Below, piece after piece: positions 54,405 to 64,000 of a DNA stretch of 64,000 nt. The DNA lies in NCBI GenBank assembly GCA_013284265.1, contig JABTBR010000024.1, forward strand, positions 36,074-100,073, read 5' to 3'. The translations under genes and the position numbers were made by a program. Source of the DNA: Oxalobacteraceae bacterium. Lineage in GTDB: Bacteria; Pseudomonadota; Gammaproteobacteria; Burkholderiales; Burkholderiaceae_D. The notes below the pieces were generated by a model. It saw only the letters and a list, made by a program, of their open reading frames with translations. It searched no databases and had not been told where the DNA came from. How positions within the stretch are numbered: position 1 is the stretch's first letter; each line of letters starts with the position of its first letter.

Positions 54405-56663
54405 TCACTTGGCCGGCGCGGACACCTGCGCAGAGTCCCCGCCATTGCCCGCAGGCGGCGACATCGGATTCGACGACGGCGTAATCGGCTCAATCGCCGG
54501 GTCCTTGTCGATACCGGCGGCTGGCGCCAGCACTTCCGCCACGGCCGCAGGAACGGCAGCGGCCGGCGCCACCACCGGCGCCGCATGCACGGCCACCGGC
54601 ACGCTGACGGCCAGCCAGCCGGTCTGCGGCAGCAGCGGCACCAGCAGCAGCGCGACGATGTTGATGATCTTGATCAGGGGATTGACCGCCGGGCCCGCCG
54701 TGTCCTTGTACGGATCGCCCACGGTATCGCCGGTCACGGCGGCCTTGTGCGCATCCGAGCCCTTGCCGCCGAAGTTACCGTCCTCGATGTATTTCTTGGC
54801 ATTGTCCCAGGCACCGCCGCCGGTCGTCATGGAGATCGCCACGAACAGGCCGGTGATGATGGTCCCCATCAGCATGCCGCCCAGCGCGGCCGGCCCCAGC
54901 AGCATGCCGACCACAATCGGCACCACCACCGGCAACAGCGAGGGAATGATCATTTCCTTGATGGCCGAGGCGGTCAGCATGTCCACCGCCTTGTCGTACT
55001 CCGGCTTGCCGCTGCCGTCCATGATGCCCTTGATGTCGCGGAACTGGCGCCGCACTTCCACCACCACCGCGCCGGCCGCCCGTCCCACCGCCTCCATCGC
55101 CATGGCGCCGAACAGATAGGGAATCAGGCCACCGACGATCAGGCCGACGATCACCATCGGATTCGACAGGTCGAAGCTGATGCTATGCCCGGCCGATTCG
55201 AGCGCGTGCGTATAGTCGGCGAACAGCACCAGCGCGGCCAGCCCGGCCGAACCGATCGCATAGCCCTTGGTGACGGCCTTGGTGGTATTGCCCACCGCGT
55301 CGAGCGGATCGGTAATGGCGCGCACCGATTCCGGCATGCCCGACATTTCGGCGATGCCGCCGGCGTTGTCGGTGATCGGACCGTAGGCGTCGAGCGCGAC
55401 GATGATGCCGGCCATCGACAGCATCGAGGTGGCCGCGATGGCGATGCCATACAACTGGCCCAGCTGGTAGGACACCAGGATCGCCGCGCACACGGCCAGC
55501 ACCGGATAGGCGGTCGACTTCATCGACACGCCCAGGCCGGCGATGATATTGGTACCGTGGCCGGTGGTCGAAGCTTCGGCGATATGGCGCACTGGCTTGA
55601 AGTCGGTGCCGGTGTAGTACTCGGTGATGTAGACCATCAGGCCGGTCAGCACGATGCCGACCACGGTGCAGCCCATCATCTTCATGCGCATCGCTTCGTC
55701 CGGCCAGATCATCCAGGTCACCACCACGAAGCCGATCAGCGACAGGCCGGCCGCCCACCACAAGCCCGTGTACAGGGCCGACATGATTTTCTTGCCCGGC
55801 TTGGCCTTGACCATGCCGCAGCCGACGATCGAGGCGAGGATGGACACCGCGCCCAGCAGCAGCGGATAGACGATCGCCGAGGTCGGCGCGGAAGTGATCA
55901 GCAAGGCGCCCAGCAACATGGTCGCGATCAGCGTGACGACATAGGTTTCGAACAAGTCGGCGGCCATGCCGGCGCAGTCGCCCACATTGTCGCCCACGTT
56001 ATCGGCGATCACGGCGGGATTGCGCGGATCGTCCTCGGGAATGCCCGCTTCGACCTTGCCCACCAGGTCGGCGCCCACGTCGGCGCCCTTGGTGAAGATG
56101 CCCCCGCCCAGTCGGGCGAAGATGGAAATGAGCGAAGCGCCAAAGGCCAGGCCGATGAGCGGCTTGATCACATCATGGTGGCTCATGTTTGGATTCGGCA
56201 CCGCGCCGGAAGCGAACGCAGTCAGCAGCATGTAGAACAGCGACACCCCCAGCAGGCCCAGGCCGACCACCAGCATGCCGGTGATGGCGCCGCCCTTGAA
56301 GGCCACGTCGAGCGCCTCGTTCATGCCCTTGGTGGCCGCCTGCGCGGTGCGCACATTGGCGCGCACCGACACATTCATACCGATGAAGCCGCAGGCCCCC
56401 GACAGCACGGCGCCGATCAGGAAGCCCAGCGCGGTCTGCGCGCCGAGTAAAAAGAAGATGAGGATCAGGAGCACCACGCCGACGATCGCGATGGTGCGGT
56501 ACTGGCGCGCCAGGTAGGCGGCGGCGCCCTCCTGGATGGCGAGCGCGATTTCCTGCATTCGGGCATTACCGGCATCCTGTCGCAGGATCCAGCTTCGGGA
56601 CCAGAGTCCATATAAAACGGCGAACACGCCGCACGCAACCGCAAACCAAAGACTTGCTGCCAT
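54405..56663 (-). CDS. hppA: Membrane-bound proton-translocating pyrophosphatase
   Basis: A 752-residue, 16-helix ion pump driven by pyrophosphate hydrolysis. The catalytic segments are [20 protein letters not shown] (195-214) and [20 protein letters not shown] (220-239). [10 protein letters not shown] (459-468) has Lys at the position that distinguishes K+-independent from K+-dependent enzymes and Thr three residues later, so a K+-independent H+ pump is likely. After the usual end ([16 protein letters not shown]) it carries an unusual Ala/Pro-rich tail of about 75 residues. I chose the ATG at 56663 ([10 protein letters not shown]); the upstream reading is Cys-rich and runs through a tandem repeat. 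Confidence 0.94.
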   Translation of the reverse strand: MAASLWFAVACGVFAVLYGLWSRSWILRQDAGNARMQEIALAIQEGAAAYLARQYRTIAIVGVVLLILIFFLLGAQTALGFLIGAVLSGACGFIGMNVSVRANVRTAQAATKGMNEALDVAFKGGAITGMLVVGLGLLGVSLFYMLLTAFASGAVPNPNMSHHDVIKPLIGLAFGASLISIFARLGGGIFTKGADVGADLVGKVEAGIPEDDPRNPAVIADNVGDNVGDCAGMAADLFETYVVTLIATMLLGALLITSAPTSAIVYPLLLGAVSILASIVGCGMVKAKPGKKIMSALYTGLWWAAGLSLIGFVVVTWMIWPDEAMRMKMMGCTVVGIVLTGLMVYITEYYTGTDFKPVRHIAEASTTGHGTNIIAGLGVSMKSTAYPVLAVCAAILVSYQLGQLYGIAIAATSMLSMAGIIVALDAYGPITDNAGGIAEMSGMPESVRAITDPLDAVGNTTKAVTKGYAIGSAGLAALVLFADYTHALESAGHSISFDLSNPMVIVGLIVGGLIPYLFGAMAMEAVGRAAGAVVVEVRRQFRDIKGIMDGSGKPEYDKAVDMLTASAIKEMIIPSLLPVVVPIVVGMLLGPAALGGMLMGTIITGLFVAISMTTGGGAWDNAKKYIEDGNFGGKGSDAHKAAVTGDTVGDPYKDTAGPAVNPLIKIINIVALLLVPLLPQTGWLAVSVPVAVHAAPVVAPAAAVPAAVAEVLAPAAGIDKDPAIEPITPSSNPMSPPAGNGGDSAQVSAPAK

Positions 56664-56809
56664 ATTGTCCCCTTCGTTCTTGTTGATCAAGCGTACAAAG
56701 CACAATGAGTAACCGCATACGTGCCGGGTAGGCACGCGCAGCCGACTTACCTGCGAACTGCAAAACCTTGAACTGCCCGCGTGCGGGCGCATAACAAATT
56801 CGGGACAAC

Positions 56810-56864
56810 ATGAACAGCACGTGAGCAGCGCATGAACAGCACATGAGCAGCACATGAGCAACGC
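56810..56864. repeat. Five 11-bp tandem repeats upstream of hppA
   Basis: Five consecutive units close to ATGARCAGCAC (starts 56810, 56821, 56832, 56843, 56854) with one to three changes each. They lie about 150-200 bases upstream of hppA, between its start and the adk terminator. Confidence 0.85.
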
Positions 56865-56911
56865 AAGCGCGGTGCAAGGACGGCGCGGCGTCCGTGGCAA
56901 AAACCGGCGCG

Positions 56912-56936
56912 AAAAAAAAGCGGACCTCGGTCCGCT
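56912..56936 (-). terminator. Rho-independent terminator after adk
   Basis: On the minus strand AGCGGAC (56930-56936) pairs with GTCCGCT (56919-56925) around a 4-base loop, followed by a run of T, 13 bases after the adk stop. Confidence 0.9.
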
Positions 56937-56948
56937 CTACTGTAACTC

Positions 56949-57716
<768 letters not shown>

Positions 57717-57820
57717 TTATGTCATTTTTGACATGGTAAATCGCGTATTGGCGGCATAAAGTGATGTTCCGCGCCCGCCGCAACGCCACCGCTGGCACCA
57801 GACTTTATTTATAACTTTGA

Positions 57821-58585
57821 TTACTTACTGGATGCTGAATCGTAGACAGCTTGAACACGTTTCAAGTCTTCCGGCGTATCGACCCCCGCTTCCGGTGCAT
57901 TCTGCGTGATATGCACGGCGATCGGGTAGCCATGCCACAATACCCTTAATTGCTCCAGCGCCTCGATCGCCTCCAGCGGCGACGCTGCCAGCAGCGGGTA
58001 AGCCTGCAGGAAGTCGTTGCGGTAGGCGTACAGGCCGATATGGCGCAGCGGCGCCGGTCCGGCCGGCAGCACTTCTTTAGACTGGGCGAAGGCGTCGCGG
58101 TTCCATGGAATCGTCGCGCGCGAGAAATACAGCGCCCGGCCCAGCTTATCGAGCACCACTTTCACCACATTCGGATTGAACGCGTCGGCCGCCGCATGCA
58201 GCGGGTGGGCGCAGGTCGCCATCGGCACGTCCGGGCCGATGCAGGCCGCCGCCGCGCTCAGCAAGCCAGGATCGATCAGCGGCTCGTCGCCCTGCAGATT
58301 GACCACCACCGCGTCAGGCGCCAGATTGAGCGCACGCGCCACTTCGGCGATGCGGTCGGTGCCGGAAGGATGGTCGGCGCGCGTCATGCACACTTCCACG
58401 CCATGCAGCGCGCAGGCGGCGCGGATATCCTCGTGGTCGGTGGCGACGATGATGCGGCTCGCACCGGCTTCGCGTGCGCGTTCGGCCACCCGCACCACCA
58501 TCGGCTTGCCGCCCAGGTCGGCCAGCGGCTTGTTGGGCAGCCGGGTCGAGGCCAGGCGCGCCGGAATAATCGCGATGAAGGACAC
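57821..58585 (-). CDS. kdsB: 3-deoxy-manno-octulosonate cytidylyltransferase
   Basis: A 254-residue CMP-KDO synthetase that activates KDO for the LPS core. It has the N-terminal [23 protein letters not shown] signature and [10 protein letters not shown] and [11 protein letters not shown] motifs. The start codon is GTG (58583-58585), immediately after the stop of the Trm112-like gene, so it is translationally coupled. Confidence 0.96.
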   Translation of the reverse strand: MSFIAIIPARLASTRLPNKPLADLGGKPMVVRVAERAREAGASRIIVATDHEDIRAACALHGVEVCMTRADHPSGTDRIAEVARALNLAPDAVVVNLQGDEPLIDPGLLSAAAACIGPDVPMATCAHPLHAAADAFNPNVVKVVLDKLGRALYFSRATIPWNRDAFAQSKEVLPAGPAPLRHIGLYAYRNDFLQAYPLLAASPLEAIEALEQLRVLWHGYPIAVHITQNAPEAGVDTPEDLKRVQAVYDSASSK

Positions 58586-58762
58586 TTATTCCACCGTATC
58601 CTGCAGGGTGCGGGCTTCATCGGCCCACATGATGGGGATGCCATCGCGGATAGGATAGGCCAGGCGGTCGCCCTTGCAAATCATTTCCTGGGCCTTTTTA
58701 TCGTAGACCAGCGGTCCTTTGCAGACCGGGCACACGAGAATATCAAGCAGGCGAGCATCCAC
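58586..58762 (-). CDS. Trm112 family small protein
   Basis: A 58-residue zinc-ribbon-like protein starting at [21 protein letters not shown], with later [14 protein letters not shown]. The CPVC pair and the C-terminal pattern are those of the YcaR/Trm112 family, activators or partners of methyltransferases in eukaryotes and unassigned in bacteria. It overlaps the lpxK 3' end by 20 bases and abuts kdsB with no gap. It is conserved between lpxK and kdsB in many proteobacteria. Confidence 0.9.
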   Translation of the reverse strand: MDARLLDILVCPVCKGPLVYDKKAQEMICKGDRLAYPIRDGIPIMWADEARTLQDTVE

Positions 58763-59891
58763 GGCATTTCTCCACTATTTGTTGGGCCAGCGCGGCATCG
58801 ATACGCGCGCTGACCGGGACCACCCACAGTCTCGGGTCGTCTTTGAGATCATTAATTTGCGCACATTTTACTGCATCCTTCTCGGTCATCAAGATCAGCT
58901 GCGCATCCAGCCCGTCGAAGGGGCGGTCGAGGAAATCGTGATGATCGGGCAGCGGCAGCGGCTGGAACTGCAATCCGGCGGCCCGCAGCATGGCGAAAAA
59001 GCGCTCCGGATTGCCGATGCCGGCGGCGGCGGCCACCCGCAGGCCGGCGCGCGACTCGGCCGCCAGGCTGGCCAGGCTACGGCGCTGGCCGCGCTCGCGC
59101 AGCTGCTCGGCCACGTCGCCGGCCAAGGTCATTTGCAGCGCCCCACCCTGCCTGGCGCCTGCCAGCGGGGCGGCGCCGGCCTGCGTCCAGGCTTGCGCGG
59201 CACCGGCGCTGTGCGCGGCGCCTGGCGCCACGCCGGTCGAGCGCAGCAGGGCCGCGTCCAGCAGCGGCGCGTTGATGACCGTGAAATCGCGCCGGCGCCG
59301 GCGCGATTCACGCAGCGGACCGGCCGGCAGCAGCCAGCCATTGCCGGCGCCGCGGCCGTCGAACAGGATGATTTCCACATCGCGCTGCAGGGCGTAGTGC
59401 TGCAGGCCGTCGTCGGTCACCAGCACATTAATAGTCGGTTCGGCCGCCAGCAGGGCGCGGCCGGTGGCGGCGCGGTCGCGTCCCACCATCACCGGACAGC
59501 CGGTGCGCAGGGCGATCAGCAGCGGCTCGTCGCCCACTTCCTGCGGCGTGGAGGCGGCCGTGACGCGGCGCGGGATGCTCGCGTCGGCGCCATGGCCGCG
59601 CGAGATCACGCCCGGATGCATGCCCGCCTCGCGCAGCGCCTGCACCAGCCAGATCGTCAGCGGCGTCTTGCCGGTGCCGCCGATGAAGATATTCCCTACC
59701 ACCACCACCGGCACCGGCAGCCGGGCCGATTTCAGCACGCCGACGCGGTACAGGGCGGCGCGCAGCGCCGTCAGCGCGCCGAACAGCAACGACAGCGGCC
59801 ACAGGGCGCAGGCCAGCGGCCCGCGCCGCAGCCAGTTGCGCGTGAGCGTGGTTTCCAGCGCCGAAGGGCGAGATGGGGTGGGTTTGGACAT
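58743..59891 (-). CDS. lpxK: Tetraacyldisaccharide 4'-kinase
   Basis: A 382-residue inner-membrane lipid A kinase that phosphorylates the 4' position of the lipid A precursor. The P-loop is [30 protein letters not shown] and [19 protein letters not shown] are family signatures, and an N-terminal hydrophobic helix near residues 25-45 anchors it. It overlaps the Trm112-like gene; copy B of the palindromic repeat lies between it and exbD. Confidence 0.95.
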   Translation of the reverse strand: MSKPTPSRPSALETTLTRNWLRRGPLACALWPLSLLFGALTALRAALYRVGVLKSARLPVPVVVVGNIFIGGTGKTPLTIWLVQALREAGMHPGVISRGHGADASIPRRVTAASTPQEVGDEPLLIALRTGCPVMVGRDRAATGRALLAAEPTINVLVTDDGLQHYALQRDVEIILFDGRGAGNGWLLPAGPLRESRRRRRDFTVINAPLLDAALLRSTGVAPGAAHSAGAAQAWTQAGAAPLAGARQGGALQMTLAGDVAEQLRERGQRRSLASLAAESRAGLRVAAAAGIGNPERFFAMLRAAGLQFQPLPLPDHHDFLDRPFDGLDAQLILMTEKDAVKCAQINDLKDDPRLWVVPVSARIDAALAQQIVEKCRGCSPA

Positions 59892-59945
59892 GGAATAAAA
59901 TTGGAAGCGCTACGGTGGTCAGGGAGAGCCCGTGGGCGCTTCCTG

Positions 59946-60000
59946 AAACCCAAGGCGTAACGCTGGGGTCAGACCCGTCGGGTCTGACCCCGGTTCTTGG
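59946..60000. repeat. Nested palindromic repeat, copy B
   Basis: Inner hairpin GGGGTCAGACCC (59965-59976) / GGGTCTGACCCC (59980-59991), loop GTC; outer CCAAG (59950-59954) / CTTGG (59996-60000). The sequence AAGGCGTAACGCTGGGG parallels ACGGCGTAACCCTGGGG of copy A. Confidence 0.85.
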
Positions 60001-60062
60001 TCTCGGTTTACATCGAGCGCAGCCGGCCCGCAAACGGAAAAGCGAATCGCACAACCGCTCCC

Positions 60063-60500
60063 CTATTTCGCCCCGCTGGTCTGCGCCGCGAACGTCAGCT
60101 TGTCGAAATGCGCGATCCGCGCCGCTTCCATCACATTCACCACCATCTGGTGCATCGCGAACTGGTCGGCGTTGATGATGACCACCGGCGTCTTGCCTTC
60201 GGTGCCGGCACCGGCCTTGGCGGCCGACTTCATCGCCTCGGCAAACCCGCTCACGTCGCGGAACGATACCGGCGCGCCGTCAATGGTGTAATTGCCCTTG
60301 GCGTCGATGGTCACGTTCAGCTCATACGGCTTGTCCTGGGCCTTCTCGGCGTCCGCCGTCGGCAAGGTGATCTGCAGCTCGGTGAATTTGCTGTAGGTGG
60401 TCGTGACCATCAAAAAGATCAGGATCACCAGCAGCACGTCGATGAACGGAATCAGATTGATCTCGGGATCTTCGCGGCTCTGGCCTTTGCGGAAATTCAT
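60063..60500 (-). CDS. exbD: Biopolymer transport protein ExbD/TolR family
   Basis: A 145-residue protein with one N-terminal membrane helix. INLIPFIDVLLVILIFLMV contains the conserved membrane aspartate D21; the rest is periplasmic. It pairs with the ExbB/MotA-type protein 12 bases upstream to form a proton-driven motor energising envelope processes. The position before lpxK and kdsB is typical of betaproteobacteria and suggests an envelope or lipid A-related role. Confidence 0.92.
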   Translation of the reverse strand: MNFRKGQSREDPEINLIPFIDVLLVILIFLMVTTTYSKFTELQITLPTADAEKAQDKPYELNVTIDAKGNYTIDGAPVSFRDVSGFAEAMKSAAKAGAGTEGKTPVVIINADQFAMHQMVVNVMEAARIAHFDKLTFAAQTSGAK

Positions 60501-60512
60501 GCGTCCCCCTGC

Positions 60513-61118
60513 TTACTTGCGCTTGCAGTGCACGACGTCGACAAACTTCACGGCCTGCTGCTCCATCTCGATGATGAAGCTGTCGACCAGTGCGCGGAAG
60601 TGGCGATAGAACACCAGTGCCGGCATGGCGATGGCCAGGCCGAAGCCGGTGTTATACAGGGCCACCGAAATGCCGTGCGCCAGCTGGGCCGGATTGGTGC
60701 CGGTGGCGTTCTGCGCGCCGAAGATCTCGATCATGCCGACCACGGTGCCGAACAGGCCCATCAAGGGCGCCAGCGTGGCGATGGTGCCCAGCGTGGTCAG
60801 GAAGCGTTCCAGCATGTGGGCGACCCCGCTGCCGGCTTCTTCGATCGACTCCTTCATCACATCGCGCGGCGAATCGATATTGCGCAGCGCGGCCGACAGC
60901 ACCACGCCCAGCGGCGAATTCTTTTCCAGCTTGTCGATGATGTCCGGGGTGATATTGCCGCTGCGGTAGACCCGCACGACTTCGTCCAATAGCTGTTTCG
61001 GCAGGATCTTGGCGCGCCGCAGATATAAGAGGCGTTCGATGATCAATGCGGTGGCGACAATGGAAGCGATTAACAACAGCCAGATTGGCCAACCTGCAGC
61101 TTGAAGAATGGCGAGCAA
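60513..61118 (-). CDS. exbB: MotA/TolQ/ExbB proton channel family protein
   Basis: A 201-residue inner-membrane protein with three helices: AGWPIWLLLIASIVATALIIERLL, TLGTIATLAPLMGLFGTVVGMIEIF and GFGLAIAMPALVFYR. I placed the start at a TTG (61118) because GGAG lies six bases upstream and family members begin just before QAAGWPIW; the longer in-frame reading crosses non-coding sequence. It is the partner of ExbD. A TGTGGATAA box overlaps the region right before its ribosome site. Confidence 0.9.
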   Translation of the reverse strand: MLAILQAAGWPIWLLLIASIVATALIIERLLYLRRAKILPKQLLDEVVRVYRSGNITPDIIDKLEKNSPLGVVLSAALRNIDSPRDVMKESIEEAGSGVAHMLERFLTTLGTIATLAPLMGLFGTVVGMIEIFGAQNATGTNPAQLAHGISVALYNTGFGLAIAMPALVFYRHFRALVDSFIIEMEQQAVKFVDVVHCKRK

Positions 61119-61293
61119 AACAAACTCCTGTGTGGATAAGACTTCGACCGCGGCGGGCGCGGCCAAGCCGACGCCCCGTGCGGCACCTAGTTGCGCAATG
61201 TAACTGGTTGGCACGCGCTCGGCAAGGGGCGATTCGTATCGGCGCAGGCCAGCACGCGCGGCGGCGCCGGAGGGGCGGCGCCCGGCGATGTGG

Positions 61294-62384
61294 AGTTCTG
61301 CACAATAACTGTGGACAAAATTGTGAGCAAGCGCCAGCAACAACACTCAAGCCATTGATTCTAAACGACTTACTTATACCGCTTAAAAAAGTTGCAGTAT
61401 TTCACAACTCATTCCGAATATATTCAGCAAAAGCCGTGCCTACTTCTGCACACCTTCTGTTGATAAGATTGTGAGCAATGCCATGGATGCTGGGTAAAGC
61501 CCTTGATTTCAAAGGACTTTTTTACTCTGCGCAAAAATATGGCAGAGCGGGCGGATTCGCCACTTATACCCAAGCGAATATGTTATCCACGGCGGTTTTA
61601 CGACCAAAAGTGGCGCACTCAGCAGTTCTGCACATAAACTGTGGATAAGATTGTGCGCAAGGCCGAATATGTTTAGTCAAGCCATTGATTTAAAAAGGAA
61701 TTATCGTATTGATCAAAATCAAAGCAGGAATTGTTGCCGATTTTGCCAGCACACTTATCCACCGGCACTGCGATTTATCCACCGAAGTTCTGCACATGAA
61801 ATGTGGATAAGATTGTGCGCAAGCCATCCGCACAAAATTCAAGTCTTTGATTTATATCATTTTTTTTCCACTGCGCAAAATTGTGGCAATCAGGCAATTA
61901 GCTTGATGATGCCGATCAGAACAGGCATTTTTGCAGGCCGGTGGACAACATTTCGTCGATATACCCAGGCTATCGGGACAAGCTCATCAGTTCTGCACAC
62001 ATTATGTGGATAAGATTGTGTGCAAGGCACTTGATGCTAAGTAAAGCCCTTGATTTATATAGGTTTTATTTCCGCGCACAAAAATTGTGCAGCACCGTTT
62101 CGGGGCAAAAATCCGAGAGCCACAGAAACAAGGTCTGATCACGCCATATTTTCGGCCTGGGGACAAATCCAGAGTTCTGCACATCTTCTGTGGATAAAAT
62201 TGTGTGCAAGCCTGCTCCATGGCACTTAAGTCATTGATCTTAAACAATATACTTTCTTTGCGTAAATTTTACGCAGTAGCAAATCCATAATACGAAAAAG
62301 GCTATCGCTCACCAAAGTTCCACACATCTTTTGTGGATAACTTTGTGTGTAACTGCCAGTACCAACAGCAAAGTACTTGATCCA
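61294..62384 (+). repeat. Array of seven ~68-bp direct repeats with DnaA-box cores
   Basis: Copies start at 61294, 61442, 61624, 61786, 61989, 62173 and 62316 (spacing 148, 182, 162, 203, 184, 143). Each reads AGTTCTGCACA, about five bases, TGTGGATAAGATTGTG, one base, GCAAG, about 22 variable bases, then AAGCC-n-TTGATTT, with substitutions. TGTGGATAA, the complement of the DnaA box TTATCCACA, is exact in copies 3-7 (61640, 61802, 62005, 62189, 62332) and has one mismatch in copies 1 and 2; copies 3-6 keep near-invariant flanks, copy 7 less so. A weaker block (T run, then GCGCAAAAATTGTGGCAG-like) follows most copies. Confidence 0.9.
61583..61783 (-). other. Reverse-oriented DnaA-box-like sites within the array
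   Basis: TTATCCACG at 61583-61591 and TTATCCACC at 61755-61763 and 61775-61783 each match the DnaA box at 8 of 9 positions in the opposite orientation. An exact TGTGGATAA also lies outside the repeats at 61131-61139. Confidence 0.6.
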
Positions 62385-62544
62385 TAAGGCTTTTTTCCCA
62401 ATGCATGGAAATACGGCAGAATAGTTTATCTTTTAAAATCAATTGTTTACGGAATATACTTGCTGTCTTTCCTGTTATATGACACCAGCATGACGTCGGC
62501 GCGCCTCTGTGGACAGCTTGCCCGCTCTGCTATCCTTCTCCGCT

Positions 62545-63906
62545 ATGCATACATCCGATCCTGACGATTTCAGCCCTGCCCCGCCCCCGGTGATGACCGT
62601 TACGGCACTCAATCAGGCCGTGGCGCGGCTGCTGGAACGCTCGTTTCCGCTGAGCTGGATAGCCGGCGAAATTTCCAACTTCACCAAGGCCAGTTCCGGC
62701 CACTGGTATTTCACGCTCAAGGATGACGCGGCCCAGGTGCGCGCCGTGATGTTCCGTGGCCGCGCCCAGTACGCCGGTTTTATCCCCCGCGAAGGCGACA
62801 AGGTCGAAGTACGCGCCCTGGTCACGCTATACGGCGCACGTGGCGACTATCAGATCAATGTGGAGGCGATCCGCCGGGCCGGCGTGGGCTCGCTGTTCGA
62901 AGCCTTCCAGCGCCTCAAGGAGAAGCTGGCGGCGGCCGGCCTGTTCGATCAGGAGCGCAAGCGCGGCATTCCCATGTTCGCCCGCACCATCGGCATCGTC
63001 ACCAGTCCGCAGGCGGCCGCGCTGCGCGACGTGCTGACCGCCTTGCGCCGGCGCGCGCCGCACGTGACGGTGGTGCTCTACCCGACACCGGTGCAGGGCC
63101 AGCAGGCGCCGCAGCAGATCGCCGCGGCGATCGCCACCGCCTCCCACCGCGCAGAGTGCGATGTGCTGATCGTCTGCCGGGGCGGCGGCAGCATCGAGGA
63201 CCTGTGGTCCTTCAATGACGAAGCGGTGGCCTATGCGGTCGCCAATTGCAGCATGCCGGTCATTTCCGGCGTGGGCCACGAGACCGACTTTACGATTTGC
63301 GATTTTGCCGCCGACCTGCGCGCGGCCACGCCGACGGCCGCCGCCGAACTGGCCGCCACGCCGCGCGCCGACTGGATCTCTTCCCTGCGCGCCGACGCCA
63401 ACGATCTGCGCCGCGCCATGCGCCGCAGCCTGAGCGACGCCGCGCAGACGCTCGACAGCCACGCGCGCCGTCTGCTCAACCCATCGGCCCAGATCCGTCA
63501 GCAAAGGCTGAAATTACTGGCCCTGTCGACTGCGATGGTGCATGCCAACCGCGCACCGCTGGCGCAGGCCCGCTCAGTGCTGGATCGAATGGGAACGCGG
63601 CTCGAAGCGCGCCGTCCCGACGTGAGCGTGCCCAAGGCCCAGCTGGACGCGCTGCGCCACCGCGCCGCGCAAGGCATGGCCGGGCAGCTGGGACAGCGCC
63701 GCGACGCGCTGCGTGGCCTGTCGGCGCAGCTGGAGCTATTGAATCCCCAGCGTACGCTGGAGCGCGGCTACGCCATCGTCACCGACGCGAAAGGCGCGGT
63801 CGTGCGCACCCCGGCGCAGCTCAAGCCGCACCAGACGCTCACATTGCGCCTGGCCGAAGGCAGCGCGCAAGTGGAACTGGCCGGCGTGCAGCCAGCGTTG
63901 GAATAA
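62545..63906 (+). CDS. xseA: Exodeoxyribonuclease VII large subunit
   Basis: A 453-residue subunit of the ATP-independent single-strand exonuclease VII. An N-terminal OB-fold ([40 protein letters not shown]) is followed by the catalytic core ([60 protein letters not shown]) and a long helical region. The ATG at 62545 is used; no clear ribosome site precedes either this or an in-frame start 12 codons earlier. The only plus-strand housekeeping gene in the window. Confidence 0.95.
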   Translation: MHTSDPDDFSPAPPPVMTVTALNQAVARLLERSFPLSWIAGEISNFTKASSGHWYFTLKDDAAQVRAVMFRGRAQYAGFIPREGDKVEVRALVTLYGARGDYQINVEAIRRAGVGSLFEAFQRLKEKLAAAGLFDQERKRGIPMFARTIGIVTSPQAAALRDVLTALRRRAPHVTVVLYPTPVQGQQAPQQIAAAIATASHRAECDVLIVCRGGGSIEDLWSFNDEAVAYAVANCSMPVISGVGHETDFTICDFAADLRAATPTAAAELAATPRADWISSLRADANDLRRAMRRSLSDAAQTLDSHARRLLNPSAQIRQQRLKLLALSTAMVHANRAPLAQARSVLDRMGTRLEARRPDVSVPKAQLDALRHRAAQGMAGQLGQRRDALRGLSAQLELLNPQRTLERGYAIVTDAKGAVVRTPAQLKPHQTLTLRLAEGSAQVELAGVQPALE

Positions 63907-63931
63907 AAATCAAGATGCCGACGGCGCTGTT

Positions 63932-64000
63932 AAAACCCACGGCAAAGAGCCGGGGGCCTGTCCCACTGGGACAGGCGGGGCGCAGCCCCTCACCGGACCT
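63932..64000. repeat. Nested palindromic repeat, copy D (cut by the window end)
   Basis: AAAACCCACGGCAAAGAGCC then GGGG matches the reverse complement of copy A for about 24 bases. The inner hairpin is different: GCCTGTCCC (63956-63964) / GGGACAGGC (63968-63976). It begins 26 bases after the xseA stop. Confidence 0.8.

Larger units (their letters stand above)
61119..62544. other. 1.4-kb gene-free region between exbB and xseA
   Basis: The first 170 bases are GC-rich and carry the exbB promoter side. From 61294 on the DNA is distinctly AT-rich and is filled by the repeat array. No credible gene is found: open frames crossing it merely translate the repeats and break at each variable linker. 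Confidence 0.7.

Noticed and set aside
61651..62138. Open frames encoding repeated peptides such as MWIRLCA...DLYRF within the array
   Set aside because: They arise from reading the DNA repeats; frame and peptide are lost at the variable linkers, there are no ribosome sites, and composition is unlike neighbouring genes.
61294..62384. CRISPR array
   Set aside because: Repeats are imperfect, longer than usual, and separated by unequal 75-135-bp linkers that themselves share sequence; no cas genes nearby.
61294..62384. The chromosomal origin oriC
   Set aside because: No dnaA, dnaN, rpmH or gidA genes adjoin; the neighbours are exbB and xseA. A DnaA-related accessory site remains possible.

Overview
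The window looks like a chromosomal segment of a GC-rich betaproteobacterium of the order Burkholderiales, most likely family Oxalobacteraceae (Massilia/Duganella/Janthinobacterium group). This is inferred from the XrtB-type exosortase/EPS genes, a FxDxF-type PEP-CTERM protein, the gene order exbB-exbD-lpxK-Trm112-kdsB-adk, and alternative GTG/TTG starts. Nearly all genes lie on the minus strand. The plus-strand exceptions are two secreted glycoside hydrolase-like genes, one tRNA-Arg and xseA.

About 1-32.5 kb is an exopolysaccharide (EPS) and exosortase region. A PEP-CTERM protein and a TIGR03790-type protein come first. A translationally coupled block rfbB-rfbA-rfbC-NDP-sugar synthase-manC then makes dTDP- and GDP-activated sugars. 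Further on are two glycosyltransferases, a Wzy/ligase-like membrane protein, a pyruvyl-transferase-like protein with an F420-hydrogenase-beta-like partner, a flippase, EpsI, exosortase XrtB, and the secretion set EpsG/F/E/D. Last come the initiating phosphoglycosyltransferase, the outer-membrane protein EpsL and a CPBP membrane protease. uup (ABC-F) and tRNA-Arg(CCT) follow, then two more glycosyltransferases. The two paralogous GH5-like secreted enzymes (7.6 and 28.8 kb) sit at either side of the central eps genes.

32.8-39.9 kb is a tight six-gene operon for aromatic acid catabolism through CoA thioesters, resembling the 2-aminobenzoyl-CoA (anthranilate) pathway: CoA ligase, fused FAD monooxygenase/old-yellow-enzyme reductase, MarR regulator, enoyl-CoA hydratase, acyl-CoA dehydrogenase and RidA. 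40.2-43.6 kb is a second, complete rfbBACD operon whose rfbBAC part is a near-identical 2521-bp duplicate of the first. 43.7-49.5 kb is a two-component pair with a very large propeller-type hybrid kinase. 49.7-56.7 kb has patatin, gamma-glutamyltransferase, an SDR dehydrogenase, a small secreted protein and a membrane pyrophosphatase. 56.9-63.9 kb is housekeeping: adk, kdsB, Trm112, lpxK, exbD, exbB and xseA.

The most unusual feature is the 1.4-kb non-coding stretch between exbB and xseA. It holds seven irregularly spaced ~68-bp repeats; four have an exact DnaA-box-like TGTGGATAA core with near-invariant flanks, a fifth has the exact core with one flank change, and two have one core mismatch. 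Other notable points are a dispersed nested-palindrome family (four copies, one read in frame inside a secreted protein), an EpsG ATPase that lacks the P-loop lysine but carries a tandem MshEN-like pair, an 11-bp tandem repeat upstream of the pyrophosphatase, and a perfect 16-bp palindrome upstream of the SDR gene.
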